Part shown: piece after piece, positions 16,542 to 26,027 of the stretch
Layout: each line of letters begins with the position of its first letter
How positions within the stretch are numbered: position 1 is the stretch's first letter
Assembly: GCA_963663845.2 (NCBI GenBank)
Contig: OY760650.2
Coordinates: 2,852,001-2,916,000, forward strand
Length of the DNA stretch: 64,000 nt
Reading direction: 5' to 3'
Source of the DNA: Versatilivorator sp963663845
GTDB lineage: Bacteria > Acidobacteriota > Terriglobia > Versatilivoradales > Versatilivoraceae
Made by a program: the position numbers and the translations under genes
The notes under the pieces: generated by a model
Seen by the model: the letters and a program-made list of their open reading frames with translations, nothing else
What the model was told of the DNA's origin: nothing
Databases searched by the model: none

Positions 16542-18452
16542 ATGAAGCACATTGTAGTGGGGACCGCCGGCCATATCGATCATGGCAAAAGCACCCTGAT
16601 CGAGGTGCTGACGGGAGTGGATCCCGACCGACTCAAAGAGGAAAAGGAGCGGGGGATCACCATCGATCTGGGGTTTGCCAGCCTGCAGCTCGGCGACCGC
16701 TTGAGAGTGGGCTTCGTGGACGTTCCCGGCCACGAACGCTTCGTCAAGAACATGCTGGCCGGCGTTGGAGGCATCGATGCGGTGCTGCTGGTGGTGGCGG
16801 CCAACGAGTCCATCATGCCGCAGACCCGGGAGCACTTCGATATCTGCAGGCTTCTGTCCATCCCGCGAGGGTTGGTGGTGATCACCAAGTGCGACCTGGT
16901 CGAGCGGGAAATCGTCGAGCTGGTTCAGTTGGAGTTGCAGGACTACCTGCGCGGCTCCTTCCTGGAAGGAGCCCCCGTCATTCCCTTCAGCGCCTCCAGT
17001 CAAGAGGGGCTGGGTCCCCTCAGGCAAGCCCTGGCCGAACTGGGTGACGAGCTGCCCCCACGCAATCCGGATCTTCCTTTTCGATTGCCGATCGATCGAT
17101 GCTTCAGCTCCAGGGGATTCGGAACGGTGGTCACCGGGACGCTGGTGAGCGGCGCCATTCGAAAAGACGGAGAAGTGGAGCTCTATCCGATCGGGAAGCG
17201 GTCACGGGTGCGGCACCTCCAGGTCCATTCCCGCGAGGTCGATCGAGCCGAGGCCGGTCAGCGGACGGCCCTGAATCTGCAAGGGGTGGAAGTCGGGGAA
17301 GTCCACAGAGGCGTGCAACTCTCGGTCTGTGGGCGCTTCCGGGCCGTCTCGCACTGCGATTGCCGTCTCTCGCTGCTGGAGTCTTCGCCGGTGACGCTCC
17401 GGAATCGCAGCCGGGTGAGATTCCACCTGGGCGCCGCAGAAGTCCTGGCCGAAGTCCGCCCCCTGGAGCCGAAGACGCTGGCTCCCGGTCAAAGGGGCAT
17501 GGCGCGCCTGGCGTTGGAGAAGCCGGTGCTGGCCCTGGTGGGAGATTCCTTCATCCTGCGCCGGACCTCGCCCATGATCACCGTTGGAGGGGGAGTGATC
17601 CTGGATATCTTTCCGCCGAGACGCCGTCGAAGTCGAGACCTGGATCGCAGGCTGGAGTTCCTTCGGGCCATGGATTCGGACGATCCGGAGACCATGATCG
17701 GACAACTGGCCGCCAGGGAGGCTACCGGAGGCATCGATGAAGACCGGGTTCTCTCCCAACTGGCTTTGACCCGGACCACCGTCCGCCAGGTCCTGTCTCG
17801 ACTGGTTGAAGAGGGACGGGTGCGCCGGCTGGCCCGGCGCCCTTTGCAGGTGATGGATCGGGAGTGCTTCGACGGCCTCTGTCGCCAGTCCCTGGCGCTC
17901 ATCCGGGACTACCAGCAGCGCCAACCGCTGTCGGCGGGGCTTCCGAGGGAGCAGCTCCATTCCAGCCTGTTCGCCGGCGTTTCCCAGAACGGGTTCAAGT
18001 CGGTGCTGGCCCACCTGTGCGACCGGAACTTGGTCGAGCTCGACCGGGGTCGGGTGCGGCTCAAGGGCTCGGGTGTGCGCTTGAGCGCCGACGAGGCCCG
18101 GGCTCTGGACAGCATTGAACAGGCTTTCCGCAGAGCGGGTCTCCAGGCGCCCTCGGTCGAAGAGGTGTTCAGGAAAATCGCTCTCCCGCAGGAACAGACC
18201 AGGCGGCTGATGGCCCTGCTGACCCGCCAAGAGAAGCTGGTCAAGCTGAGCGAGACTCTGTTCTTCCACGCCGACTCCATCGAAGAGGTCAAGAAGAAGC
18301 TGCGGGAGCACAAGAAGCAGCAAGACCGCATCGATGTCCCTGCCTTCAAGAAACTGGCCGGCGTTACCCGCAAGTACGCCATTCCACTGCTGGAACACCT
18401 GGACCGGGAGCGAGTGACCCGCCGGGCCGGAGAAGTCCGGGTGATTGTGTAG
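16542..18452 (+). CDS. selB: selenocysteine-specific translation elongation factor SelB
   Basis: A 636-residue protein. The G-domain shows GTAGHIDHGKSTL (8-20), GITIDLGFA, DVPGHERFVKNM and VITKCDLV, that is, the SelB variant of EF-Tu. Beta-barrel domains II-III follow (RCFSSRGFGTVVTGTLVSG). The C-terminal 250 residues are winged-helix repeats that bind the SECIS hairpin, ending in FKKLAGVTRKYAIPLLEHLD. It delivers Sec-tRNA(Sec) to UGA codons on the ribosome, so the genome should encode selenoproteins plus SelA, SelD and tRNA-Sec. None of these is in the window. Confidence 0.97.
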   Translation: MKHIVVGTAGHIDHGKSTLIEVLTGVDPDRLKEEKERGITIDLGFASLQLGDRLRVGFVDVPGHERFVKNMLAGVGGIDAVLLVVAANESIMPQTREHFDICRLLSIPRGLVVITKCDLVEREIVELVQLELQDYLRGSFLEGAPVIPFSASSQEGLGPLRQALAELGDELPPRNPDLPFRLPIDRCFSSRGFGTVVTGTLVSGAIRKDGEVELYPIGKRSRVRHLQVHSREVDRAEAGQRTALNLQGVEVGEVHRGVQLSVCGRFRAVSHCDCRLSLLESSPVTLRNRSRVRFHLGAAEVLAEVRPLEPKTLAPGQRGMARLALEKPVLALVGDSFILRRTSPMITVGGGVILDIFPPRRRRSRDLDRRLEFLRAMDSDDPETMIGQLAAREATGGIDEDRVLSQLALTRTTVRQVLSRLVEEGRVRRLARRPLQVMDRECFDGLCRQSLALIRDYQQRQPLSAGLPREQLHSSLFAGVSQNGFKSVLAHLCDRNLVELDRGRVRLKGSGVRLSADEARALDSIEQAFRRAGLQAPSVEEVFRKIALPQEQTRRLMALLTRQEKLVKLSETLFFHADSIEEVKKKLREHKKQQDRIDVPAFKKLAGVTRKYAIPLLEHLDRERVTRRAGEVRVIV

Positions 18453-18460
18453 TCCTCGAA

Positions 18461-18483
18461 CCGCCGGAGCTGGCCTCCGGCGG
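18461..18483 (+). terminator. hairpin downstream of selB
   Basis: CCGCCGGAG-CTGGC-CTCCGGCGG is a perfect 9-bp stem 9 bp after the selB stop, with no T-run. Position supports a role as selB transcript end. Confidence 0.5.
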
Positions 18484-18752
18484 GCCAATAATTCAAATAT
18501 TCCCGTCCTCCTGCAGTGTCGTGATTTCGGAGAGAGCTGCGAAGCTGCGGTTGCCGTGGCGAACCGAGAAAACGTCTCCTACAGGCCATCCTTATAGAGC
18601 TGCGTAGCTGCGGCTCAGGGTAGCCCCGGGCGGCAGCCCGGGGTCGTTTGATTCCGCGCTGCAGTAGCCGCGAATGCGGCGAATAGAAAGCACCTGTTCG
18701 GGAAGGCACAGCCTTTCCGAATCGACGCCGTGGGCGTAAGCCCATTGGGAGG
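18484..18752. repeat. dispersed repeat R2, copy 1
   Basis: The gap between selB and the TPR gene carries a repeat starting at CCAATAATTCAAATA and including CTGCAGTGTCGTG, GAGCTGCGTAGCTGCGGCTC, CCCCGGGCGGCAGCCCGGGG and CCGTGGGCGTAAGCCCAT. An inverted, diverged copy lies at 51232-51640. It has several palindromes and no credible open frame. Confidence 0.8.
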
Positions 18753-18754
18753 AT

Positions 18755-19768
18755 TCAGGGAGTGGCCACTGGCGCGGCGGGCTGCGAGGCGCCGCTCTCG
18801 GACGGGCTCAGCCGCTGAAACTCCACCAGCGCCATTTTCGAGGCTTTCTTTCTCCCCAGCCGCTGGTAGAGGAGATGGAGCCAGTAGTGCAGCCGGGAAT
18901 CCTGCGGGTCCAGGTAGGCCGCGTCCTCGAAGGCCTCGGCGGCCTTCCTGAACTGGCCCAGGCGCCAGTGGATTTCTCCCACCAGGATGTGGGTGTTCTT
19001 CAGCCTCGGCTGCACCTCCACCGATTTCAGGGCAAAGCGCAGGGCGCCCTTGGGCGAGTCTTCCAGCAGCAGGCGGGCCAGGCTCTGATAGGGATAGCTG
19101 TAGCCCCTGAAGAAGGTCTGCTCGATGAGGGCGATGCTTGCCTCGAAGTCTTTCCGAGCCTTGTCCTTTCGACCCATTTTCTGGAAGGCGCGGCCTCGGT
19201 GGTAGAGCGCCTGCACGTAGCTGGGTCTGTGCCGGAGGGCGTTGTCGAAGGCCTTGACGGCGGCCTGGGGATTGTCCTTCACCGATGTCTGGTGGAGTCC
19301 CCAGAAAAAGGAAAGCTCGGGATCGGTGGGGGTCTGAAGGAAAGCGTGCTCCATTTGGGACTCGAACAGCCGGTGCTGCCTGGACGAGAAGTAGCAGATG
19401 GCCAGAGTCTTGGACAGACCGGGAATTTCGGCCCCCAGGTCCTGCGCCTTTTTCAGAAGAGGGATGGCGCGGTCATAGCGAGCCTGTCGAAACTGGACCA
19501 TTCCCGCCAGGAAAAAGGCCTGCGGATTGTCGGGGGAGCCGGCCAGGAGCCGGGTGGCCACCCTCTCGGCTTGGTCCCAGCGCCTCGACTTGACGAGCGT
19601 CTGCAGGATATCCAGGCGAGACCGCCGCTTGAGTTGGGGTTTCGAGGATTTTTGAGACTTCTGGAGAGCCGTCGCGCTGCAGATGGCCGGGGTGGCCAGG
19701 CCCCCGAGGCAGAGGGCCAGAATGACTCCAAGAGCCGCTGATCTTGGGGGAAGGGTAGTAACGCTCAC
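18755..19768 (-). CDS. exported tetratricopeptide-repeat protein
   Basis: About 337 residues from GTG 19768, preceded by AGAGGA at good spacing; ATG 19810 is an alternative. A signal peptide (about 8-32) is followed by at least seven TPR-like helical pairs, for example NPQAFFLAGMVQFRQARYDRA, SYVQALYHRGRAFQKMGRKD and NTHILVGEIHWRLGQFRKAA (each 20 residues quoted or fewer). TPR arrays mediate protein-protein contacts; in the envelope they often serve secretion or outer-membrane assembly. Nothing in the sequence identifies the partner. The gene is divergent from the SMP-30 gene, with about 200 bp of AT-richer DNA between them. Confidence 0.85.
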   Translation of the reverse strand: MSVTTLPPRSAALGVILALCLGGLATPAICSATALQKSQKSSKPQLKRRSRLDILQTLVKSRRWDQAERVATRLLAGSPDNPQAFFLAGMVQFRQARYDRAIPLLKKAQDLGAEIPGLSKTLAICYFSSRQHRLFESQMEHAFLQTPTDPELSFFWGLHQTSVKDNPQAAVKAFDNALRHRPSYVQALYHRGRAFQKMGRKDKARKDFEASIALIEQTFFRGYSYPYQSLARLLLEDSPKGALRFALKSVEVQPRLKNTHILVGEIHWRLGQFRKAAEAFEDAAYLDPQDSRLHYWLHLLYQRLGRKKASKMALVEFQRLSPSESGASQPAAPVATP

Positions 19769-19975
19769 CTCGATCCTCTCGGAAAGGACCAGCCGTAAGA
19801 AAGTGAACACTGCTGCCGGTGGATACAGGTTGTTATTTTATCGCGTCCGGGGAGCTTTCCTGCAAAAAAAGAAGCGTATGAGAAGCAAGGCGCGATTGTC
19901 CGAGCCGTTTGACAGGGGTTGATAGAATACCCGGCACCGTTTCGATAACCCTTGAGCCTGGAGAAAGGCAAGCCG

Positions 19976-20992
19976 ATGCTTCGAACCGTTCAGTTTCTGT
20001 TCTTGTCGGTGGCGATGATGCATCATGCCGGGTGGGCTGTTGCTGCCGGCGAGTCCGCCTTTTTTGAGCCCGACACCCTGGAAACCCTGTTCACCGGCGG
20101 GGTCCTCACCGAGGGCGCGGCAGCCGCGCCCGATGGAACCATCTATTTCAGTGACATCACCTTCACCCGGACCGCGGGCATGCAGGCGGGTCACATCATG
20201 AAGTACGAGCCCAAGACCGGTGAGGTCAGCGTCTATCGATCCCCCAGCGGCATGTCCAACGGCATCAAGTTCGATGCCCAGGGGAACATGATCGTGGCCG
20301 AAGGAGCGGACTTCGGAGGGCGGCGCGTCACTCGAACCGACATGAAGACCGGCAAGAGCGTGATCATCGGGAATTTCTACAATGGTCGGCAGTTCAATGC
20401 TCCCAACGACATCAGCATCGATCTCAAGGGTCGGATCTACTTCTCCGATCCCCGCTATGTCGGCCACGAGCCCATGGAGCAGGGAGTGATGGCGGTCTAC
20501 CGGATCGACCCGGACGGATCGATTCACCAGATCATCACCGATGCGGGAAAACCCAACGGAGTCTGCGTCTCGCCCGACCAGAAGTCGCTCTACGTGGTGT
20601 CCAACGACAACGGCAACTTCGACATCTTCCAGTTTTCGACGGACCTTCCGTTCCACAAGGGAAGAATGGCCCTGTTGGCCTACGACCTGAGTCCCGAGGG
20701 AACGGCAACCTTCAGGAAGACGCTGGTGGACTACTATCCGCAGGACGGACCCGACGGACTGGTGGTGGATGCGGAGGGGAACCTCTATGTGGCGGTTCGG
20801 GATCAGACTCGTCCCGGCATCTACGTCTACTCTCCCGAGGGCAAGGAACTCGACTATCTTCGTACGCCCGATTTGCCGACCAACGTGGGTTTCGGCCGCG
20901 GAAAAGAGATCAAGACGCTCTACATCACGTCGGGCGACAAGCTCCAGCGGGTCAGGACCACGAAAGCGGGATATCATTTGCCCTCCCGATAG
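19976..20992 (+). CDS. SMP-30/gluconolactonase-like exported beta-propeller protein
   Basis: About 338 residues from ATG 19976 (GGAGAAAGG upstream). A signal peptide (about 1-24, ending AVAAG) leads to a six-bladed propeller with SMP-30/gluconolactonase/LRE motifs: TEGAAAAPDGTIYFSD, APNDISIDLKGRIYFSDPRY, PNGVCVSPDQKSLYV and PDGLVVDAEGNLYVA. Asn and Asp in the PND, PNG and PDG segments are the usual metal and substrate ligands. The family hydrolyses sugar lactones. Export suggests action on a periplasmic sugar acid lactone. The thioesterase gene follows 74 bp downstream. Confidence 0.9.
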   Translation: MLRTVQFLFLSVAMMHHAGWAVAAGESAFFEPDTLETLFTGGVLTEGAAAAPDGTIYFSDITFTRTAGMQAGHIMKYEPKTGEVSVYRSPSGMSNGIKFDAQGNMIVAEGADFGGRRVTRTDMKTGKSVIIGNFYNGRQFNAPNDISIDLKGRIYFSDPRYVGHEPMEQGVMAVYRIDPDGSIHQIITDAGKPNGVCVSPDQKSLYVVSNDNGNFDIFQFSTDLPFHKGRMALLAYDLSPEGTATFRKTLVDYYPQDGPDGLVVDAEGNLYVAVRDQTRPGIYVYSPEGKELDYLRTPDLPTNVGFGRGKEIKTLYITSGDKLQRVRTTKAGYHLPSR

Positions 20993-21066
20993 AGCCGGAC
21001 GGGCCTTCGGAGGAATGCCGGCCGGCCTTGGAACCGTTGATTTCCACCGGCCCCGGGCCAGGACCC

Positions 21067-21468
21067 ATGGCGAATCCTGAACAGAACATAGGGCTGGAGC
21101 AGACTCAGGTGGTCACCGAGCCGGTGTGCATCGGCTTCATGGGCCCCGGGGTCCAACCGGTGCTCTCGACTCCCTCCCTGATCCTGTGGCTGGAGATGGC
21201 CTCCCGTCAGGCAGCCGCCCCGTTGCTGCAACCGGATGAAGAGACGGTGGGAACGGCCATGGAGTTGAAGCACCTGGCCCCCACGCCCCTGGGCATGAAA
21301 GTCACCCTCAAGACCCGCATCGTCGAGGTTGCGGGGCGGAGAATCCTCTTTCAACTGGAAGCCTTCGACGAAGTCGAGAAGATCGCGGAAGGCCGGCACG
21401 AGCGCGCCCGAGTGTCGGTTCCCCGCTTCGCCTCCTACCTGGAAAGCAAACGCCCCCAAAAGTCGTGA
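21067..21468 (+). CDS. hotdog-fold thioesterase, FlK-like
   Basis: About 133 residues from ATG 21067. It matches the fluoroacetyl-CoA-thioesterase-like (FlK) family: STPSLILWLEMASRQAA (Thr and Glu region), GTAMELKHLAPTPLGMKV, and the closing EGRHERARVSV with conserved His and Arg. FlK itself hydrolyses fluoroacetyl-CoA, but most relatives act on unknown small acyl-CoA compounds, so no fluoride link is claimed. It ends next to repeat R1 copy B. Confidence 0.85.
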   Translation: MANPEQNIGLEQTQVVTEPVCIGFMGPGVQPVLSTPSLILWLEMASRQAAAPLLQPDEETVGTAMELKHLAPTPLGMKVTLKTRIVEVAGRRILFQLEAFDEVEKIAEGRHERARVSVPRFASYLESKRPQKS

Positions 21469-21483
21469 GGCGGGCTCGGCTGG

Positions 21484-21942
21484 AACAAGAGAAAAAGAGT
21501 TATCCACGAAGGGCCACCAAGAAGGGTGAAGGGACACGAAGCGGGACGGCTCTGCCGTATCGACAGGGGCAGTGCCTCCTCGCGGAGCAAGAAGGATGGG
21601 AGGAGGCGCCGCTCCGGGAGCGCGGGCGTCCCGCCCGCATGCACTCCCGTTGCGTGCCGCGCAATTTCCCTGCGAGGGGGGACCCGGCCACCCTGCCGGC
21701 GGTAACGGCCTGGCCCGGCCAAAGGAGACTTCTGGCGTCGTTGCCGGTCGAGCCGGGTGGGAGAGAGGGGTGAGGCTGTGCCAGTGTTGTGCGGGCGGGA
21801 CGCCCGCGCTCCCGGGGGGGCTGCATCCCATTAGGTCGTCGCACCAAAGGAGGCCCATTGGTATTCGTGTCTATTCGTGTTCATTCGTGGTTCGTCTTCA
21901 ATAGTGATCGGCAGTTTCTTTCTCGAATGATCCGCACGGCAG
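21484..21942. repeat. dispersed repeat R1, copy B (full form, inverted)
   Basis: Inverse orientation to copy A: it starts with ATCCACGAAGGGCCACCAAG, then the structured GC-rich core with both inverted arms. It ends with TTCGTGTTCATTCGTGGTTC, CGGCAGTTTCTTTCTCGAAT and GATCCGCACGG. It fills most of the 553-bp gap between the thioesterase and SDR genes. Open frames inside are not genes. Confidence 0.9.
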
Positions 21943-22021
21943 GGCCGGGGAGGGACCGATCTGGAAGCGCTCCAGCTTTCGGCCAGGGGAAATTTCACAA
22001 TGCGATGAGAGGAGGTGCTTC

Positions 22022-22812
22022 GTGGCAGGATTGAAAGACAAGGTGGCCATCGTGACCGGCGGAGCCAAGGGCATTGGCCGCGCCTGCACGCTGGCCCTGG
22101 GTCGGGAGGGAGCCTCGGTCGTGTTTGCCGATATCGATCGTGCGGCCAACCGGGAACTGCTGGCCCTGGCCGGGGAAGAGGGGCTGGCGGTCCAGGCGGC
22201 GGCGGCCGACGTGGCCGACTCCGGCGAGGCGGCCCGGGTGGTCGGCCAGGCCGCCCAAAGCTATGGGGGAGTCGACATTCTGGTCAACAACGTCGGGATC
22301 CAGCCGCCCAGTTCCTACCTGAATGCCGTGGACACCCCGGAGGCGCTCTGGGACCGGATCATCGACGTCAATCTCAAGAGCTTCTTCCTGATGTCCAAGT
22401 TCGCCATTCCGCAGATGAGGCGCCGGGGCGGAGGCGTGATCGTCAACATGGCCAGCGTCCAGGGCCTCCAATCCATGAAGAAGGTCCCGGCCTACGCGGC
22501 CAGCAAGGGAGGGATTCTCTCCCTGACCCGCAACCTGGCCCTGGATTTCGCGGCCGACAACATCCGGGTGCTGGCCATCTGTCCCGGCGGGGTGGACACG
22601 CCCCTGCAGCAGGGGCCTTCGAGGCCTCGGGCGGTGACGTGGCTGAGCTGAGAGCCAAGCTGGGCCAAGCCCATCCCTTGGGCCGGACAGCCGGTCCGGA
22701 GGAGATCGCTAACGTGCTGGTCTTCCTGGTGAGCGATCGGGCGTCCTTCATGACCGGCGAGTACGTGTGCGTGGACGGCGGCATCAACGCCCGCGGCACC
22801 TGGGACGAGTGA
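22022..22812 (+). pseudogene. short-chain dehydrogenase/reductase with frameshift
   Basis: GTG 22022 has AGAGGAGGTG upstream. The first frame reads VTGGAKGIGRA (cofactor), VNNVG, MASVQG, the active-site YAASKGG and LAICPGGVDTPLQQ, then runs into stop 22649-22651. The rest of the family sequence (AFEASGGDVAELRAKLGQAH ... NVLVFLVSDRASFMTGEYVC, VDGGIN) is in the -1 frame up to 22812. The break lies at 22608-22616 around GGGG, consistent with loss of one base (for example GAGG to GGG). Either the gene is recently inactivated or the assembly lost a base. Repaired, it would be a 264-residue SDR with a complete active site. Confidence 0.85.
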
Positions 22813-22819
22813 GAGGCAG

Positions 22820-22839
22820 GATCGCCGCCGCCGGCGATC
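22820..22839. terminator. bidirectional hairpin between convergent genes
   Basis: GATCGCCG-CCGC-CGGCGATC is a perfect 8-bp stem in the 30-bp gap between the convergent SDR and FG-GAP genes. It lacks a strong T-run. Confidence 0.5.
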
Positions 22840-22842
22840 TTC

Positions 22843-25725
22843 CTAGCGAAAGGTGAGGGCAACCTCCTCCAGGATGGGCGAGACCGCGCCGTGCGGAGTG
22901 TTGAGGAAGGCCCGGTACTGGATCCAGCCGTGGCCCTCGGGACGGTCCGCCAGGGACGAAGAGTGCTCGAAGTGGGACCCGGGGCCGGCAGGGCCTTCCC
23001 AGCGGGCCTTTTCCAGGCCCTGCTCGTCCGCGGCCGTGCGAATTTGAAAGCGGAGGCTGCTGCCATGGGGCGTCTGTCCCCGCCAGGCAAGGTCGGCGGG
23101 CTGCCGGTCGCCGTAGTTGAAGGCCGACGAGACGTAGGTGAACTCGTGGCGCCGGTCGTAGATGTTGCCGAGGTCCACCACCGAATCGAAGTGGGGGCCG
23201 CGCACGGGGATCTCCAGGCGATGGTCGGCCCGGAAGCCCTCAGGGCTGCCCCAGTAGAGATAGGAGTCGGTCACGTGGTCGCCGAAGGATCCGATCCGGT
23301 TGGGATCGCCTTCGGAGCGGTGGCAGATGATCAGGATGTCGGCGTAGCCGTCCCGGTTGAAGTCGGCCACCATGCTGCCGGTGCCGGCGTTGCTGGGTAG
23401 CTCGAACATGCGGTCGGAGCTGATGCCGTCCGGCCCCCCCAGGTAGACCTTGGTCATGGTGGCCCGGCTGGAGCCGGTGTTGTAGCTGGGGCAGATGAAG
23501 TCCAGCCAGCCGTCCTGGTTCACGTCGCCCACCGTCAGGGTGATGAGTCCCTCGGTGGCGAACTCGAGCCTCCCCTCGCTCTTGTATTCCCCGCTGGGAT
23601 TCCCCCAATAGACGAAGCCGGTGGTCTGGCGTTTCCCCAGCGAACCGCCCCGAGTCAGGATCACGTCCAGGTAGGTGTCCCGGTTGACGTCCGCCACCTC
23701 GGACCCGTGCATTCCCTTGCTGTCGGGGATCAGGGTCTTGCGGCTCTCGGAAAATTGGCGGCTGCCGTCGTTCCAGAAGATTCCCACCCCCTCGGTTCCC
23801 CCGAAGATGAGGTCGGGCCTGCCGTCCAGGTTGAGGTCGGCGACGGTGGAGGTGCCGCCGCCGGGAACCTCGCTCCGCTGGGTCACCACGAACCCCTCCG
23901 GACTCCCCCAATAGATGAAAGCTCCCTTGACTCCGTCTTCCGGCCGGGGGGAGTTGCTGAGGATGACGTCCAGGTGGCCGTCCTGGTCCAGGTCCGCGAT
24001 GGAGGCCCCGGCGCTGCCCACGCCCATGAGGGCCGAACGGCTGTCGACCGAGAAACCCTCGGAGTTCCCCCAGTAGATATAGCTTTCCTGGCGCCAGCGC
24101 ACGGTTTCCCCGAAGTTGGAGACCAGGAAGTCGACCCAGCCGTCGTCGTTGAGGTCGGCGGCGGCCCACTCGTAGGGGTCGACCGAGGGGAGGGAGAGGC
24201 GGTCTTCCGGCGTATAGCGGCCCTCCCGGTTGCCCCAGTAGATGTAGGTGGGGACCACGCCCCCGCGGGAGCGGGACACGGTGTTCATGAACAGCAGGTC
24301 GGGGTGGCCGTCCTGGTTGAAGTCCGAGACCAGGTTGCCGACCGCCCCCTGAGTGAAGAGGGAGGTGCGGCGCACGTCGGAGAAAGAGCCCTCCGAGTTC
24401 CAGAGAATGACCGAGGGCACGTCGAAGGAGAAGTGCTCCTTGTAGTTGGAGACGATGATCTCGGGATATTGGTCGTGGTTCAGGTCGGCCACCGAAACTC
24501 CCCAGGCGCCCACCGTCTCGAATTCCTGCCGGCCCTGCTCGCTGAAGCCCTTCTCCCCTCCCCAATAGAGGTAGGAATGAGTCAGGCGATTGTTGCTGGC
24601 GTGGTGGTTGGTAAAGAAGACGTCGTTGCGGCCGTCCCGGTTCAGATCGGCCACGGCGCAGGCCTTGGCGTTGCTGGTGGCCAGCTCCAGCCGCCGGCCG
24701 GGCTGGAAGCCCTCGGCGCCATTGAGGTAGGCAAAGGAGACGGGACCCTTGCCGTTGGCGAAGACGATGTCCGCGCGGCCGTCGTTGTTCACATCCCCCA
24801 GAGTCACCCAGTTGGCCTGGTGGGTGGGCAAGTCGGTCCGGCGAGCGGCGTCGAACCCCTTGGCCCCGCCCCAGTAGACGTAGGAGTCCACGTCGGGATT
24901 GCCGTCCCGTCCCTGGTTGGCCAGCACGATGTCGGGCCAGTCGTCCCGGTTCAAGTCCCCGATAACGACCGAGGAGGCGCCCAGGGCCGGGAGGTCGGTC
25001 TGGTGATCACCGCTGTAGCCGTTGGCCGAGCCCCAGTAGATTCTGGAGGGAGACTCATACCCTCCGGTGGCGGCCCGATATTCCCAGAAACCGGCCGAGA
25101 AAGCGAAAACGATGTCGGGGAAGCCGTCCTTGTCGAGATCCGCGACGGCTGCGTGCTGGGCGGCCCGGCTGGGCAGCGTCACCTTGCGGGCGAAGGGATG
25201 GAAGCCCCATTGAGATGCGTCCTTGCGCGCCTTGAGTTCCTGGATGCCGCCGTAATAGACGTAGGAATCCATGCCGTCCCAGGTCCCGTTGGTGTAATTG
25301 GCCAGGACCAGGTCCATCCGGCCGTCCCCGTCCAGGTCGGCGGCAGCCGCGTTCTGGGCGCCGTCGTTGGGGACGAAAGAGCGCCGCGAACCGTCGAAGT
25401 CCTTGCCGTTGCCCCAGTAGATGGCCGCATCCAGCGCCTCCCGGTGGGGGTGGGTATTGGAAAACACCAGGTCCAGGTAGCCGTCCTGGTTCAGATCCCA
25501 GCTATTCACCAGTTGGACCCGGCCTCGAGCCGAGACGTAGGTGTTGGCCCCGCCGTCGCCCAGTCGGCCGTCGGCGAAATCCTCGAAGGTGTGTTCCCGC
25601 CACACCAGCGCCGAGGGTGGCTCCGAGGAATAGAGCGACCAGGGAACCGCGATCAGAACTCCTGCCAGCATCCACCAGGCAGAGCCGAGTCGGCCGTGCA
25701 AACGAAAAGGCTTTGGTGATTTCAT
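22843..25725 (-). CDS. secreted FG-GAP/VCBS repeat protein (beta-propeller array)
   Basis: About 960 residues from ATG 25725, preceded by GGAGGA. A signal anchor (about 15-35) is followed by 14 repeats about 55 residues apart. Each has a calcium-binding loop such as DLNQDGYLDLVFSN, DLDGDGRMDLVLAN or DVNNDGRADIVFAN and a following YWG strand. Two loops deviate at a ligand position (NRDD, NHDQ). The last 130 residues form a different beta-rich domain (ending SPILEEVALTFR). Such arrays fold as integrin-like propellers and serve adhesion or surface carbohydrate binding. No enzyme domain is visible. The gene is transcribed alone, divergent from the antitoxin gene at 25782. Confidence 0.9.
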   Translation of the reverse strand: MKSPKPFRLHGRLGSAWWMLAGVLIAVPWSLYSSEPPSALVWREHTFEDFADGRLGDGGANTYVSARGRVQLVNSWDLNQDGYLDLVFSNTHPHREALDAAIYWGNGKDFDGSRRSFVPNDGAQNAAAADLDGDGRMDLVLANYTNGTWDGMDSYVYYGGIQELKARKDASQWGFHPFARKVTLPSRAAQHAAVADLDKDGFPDIVFAFSAGFWEYRAATGGYESPSRIYWGSANGYSGDHQTDLPALGASSVVIGDLNRDDWPDIVLANQGRDGNPDVDSYVYWGGAKGFDAARRTDLPTHQANWVTLGDVNNDGRADIVFANGKGPVSFAYLNGAEGFQPGRRLELATSNAKACAVADLNRDGRNDVFFTNHHASNNRLTHSYLYWGGEKGFSEQGRQEFETVGAWGVSVADLNHDQYPEIIVSNYKEHFSFDVPSVILWNSEGSFSDVRRTSLFTQGAVGNLVSDFNQDGHPDLLFMNTVSRSRGGVVPTYIYWGNREGRYTPEDRLSLPSVDPYEWAAADLNDDGWVDFLVSNFGETVRWRQESYIYWGNSEGFSVDSRSALMGVGSAGASIADLDQDGHLDVILSNSPRPEDGVKGAFIYWGSPEGFVVTQRSEVPGGGTSTVADLNLDGRPDLIFGGTEGVGIFWNDGSRQFSESRKTLIPDSKGMHGSEVADVNRDTYLDVILTRGGSLGKRQTTGFVYWGNPSGEYKSEGRLEFATEGLITLTVGDVNQDGWLDFICPSYNTGSSRATMTKVYLGGPDGISSDRMFELPSNAGTGSMVADFNRDGYADILIICHRSEGDPNRIGSFGDHVTDSYLYWGSPEGFRADHRLEIPVRGPHFDSVVDLGNIYDRRHEFTYVSSAFNYGDRQPADLAWRGQTPHGSSLRFQIRTAADEQGLEKARWEGPAGPGSHFEHSSSLADRPEGHGWIQYRAFLNTPHGAVSPILEEVALTFR

Positions 25726-25781
25726 CGATTCCTCCAACCTCCAATATTGCGTATTAGTCTATCAGACTGTACCATCCGACT

Positions 25782-26027
25782 GTGGGCAAGCGACTTCAAG
25801 TCCTCTTGGACCCGGAAGAGTACCGCGAGATACAGGGAACCGCCAGACGGCAGCGAATGACGGTTGCCGAGTGGGTACGCCAAGCACTACGCAAGGCCCG
25901 TAGCGACTCTTCCGTCACCGTCGAAGCCAAGCTGCGCGCCGTGGCCGAGGCCTCCCGTTACCAGTTCCCAACGGCTGATATCGACGTCATGCTACGCGAG
26001 ATCGAGGAAGGACAACGTCTTCGGTGA
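25782..26027 (+). CDS. ribbon-helix-helix antitoxin (VapB/CopG-like), orphan
   Basis: An 81-residue protein. The N-terminal ribbon (KRLQVLLDPEEYREIQ) and two helices with TVAEWVRQALRKARSD form a dimeric RHH DNA-binding domain; the C-terminal tail (ADIDVMLREIEEGQ) is the usual toxin-binding helix. Such antitoxins repress their own operon and neutralise a PIN-domain RNase. The stop overlaps GTG in GTGA, the classic arrangement with vapC, but the downstream toxin is reduced to 18 codons. Confidence 0.85.
   Translation: MGKRLQVLLDPEEYREIQGTARRQRMTVAEWVRQALRKARSDSSVTVEAKLRAVAEASRYQFPTADIDVMLREIEEGQRLR

Noticed and set aside
21067..21468. Fluoroacetate resistance from the FlK-like thioesterase
   Set aside because: The family is broad; nothing nearby relates to organofluorine metabolism.
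23707..25719. 670-codon plus-strand frame over the FG-GAP gene
   Set aside because: Mirror of repeated Asp-rich codons on the other strand; Val/Gly/Glu repeats without any domain.
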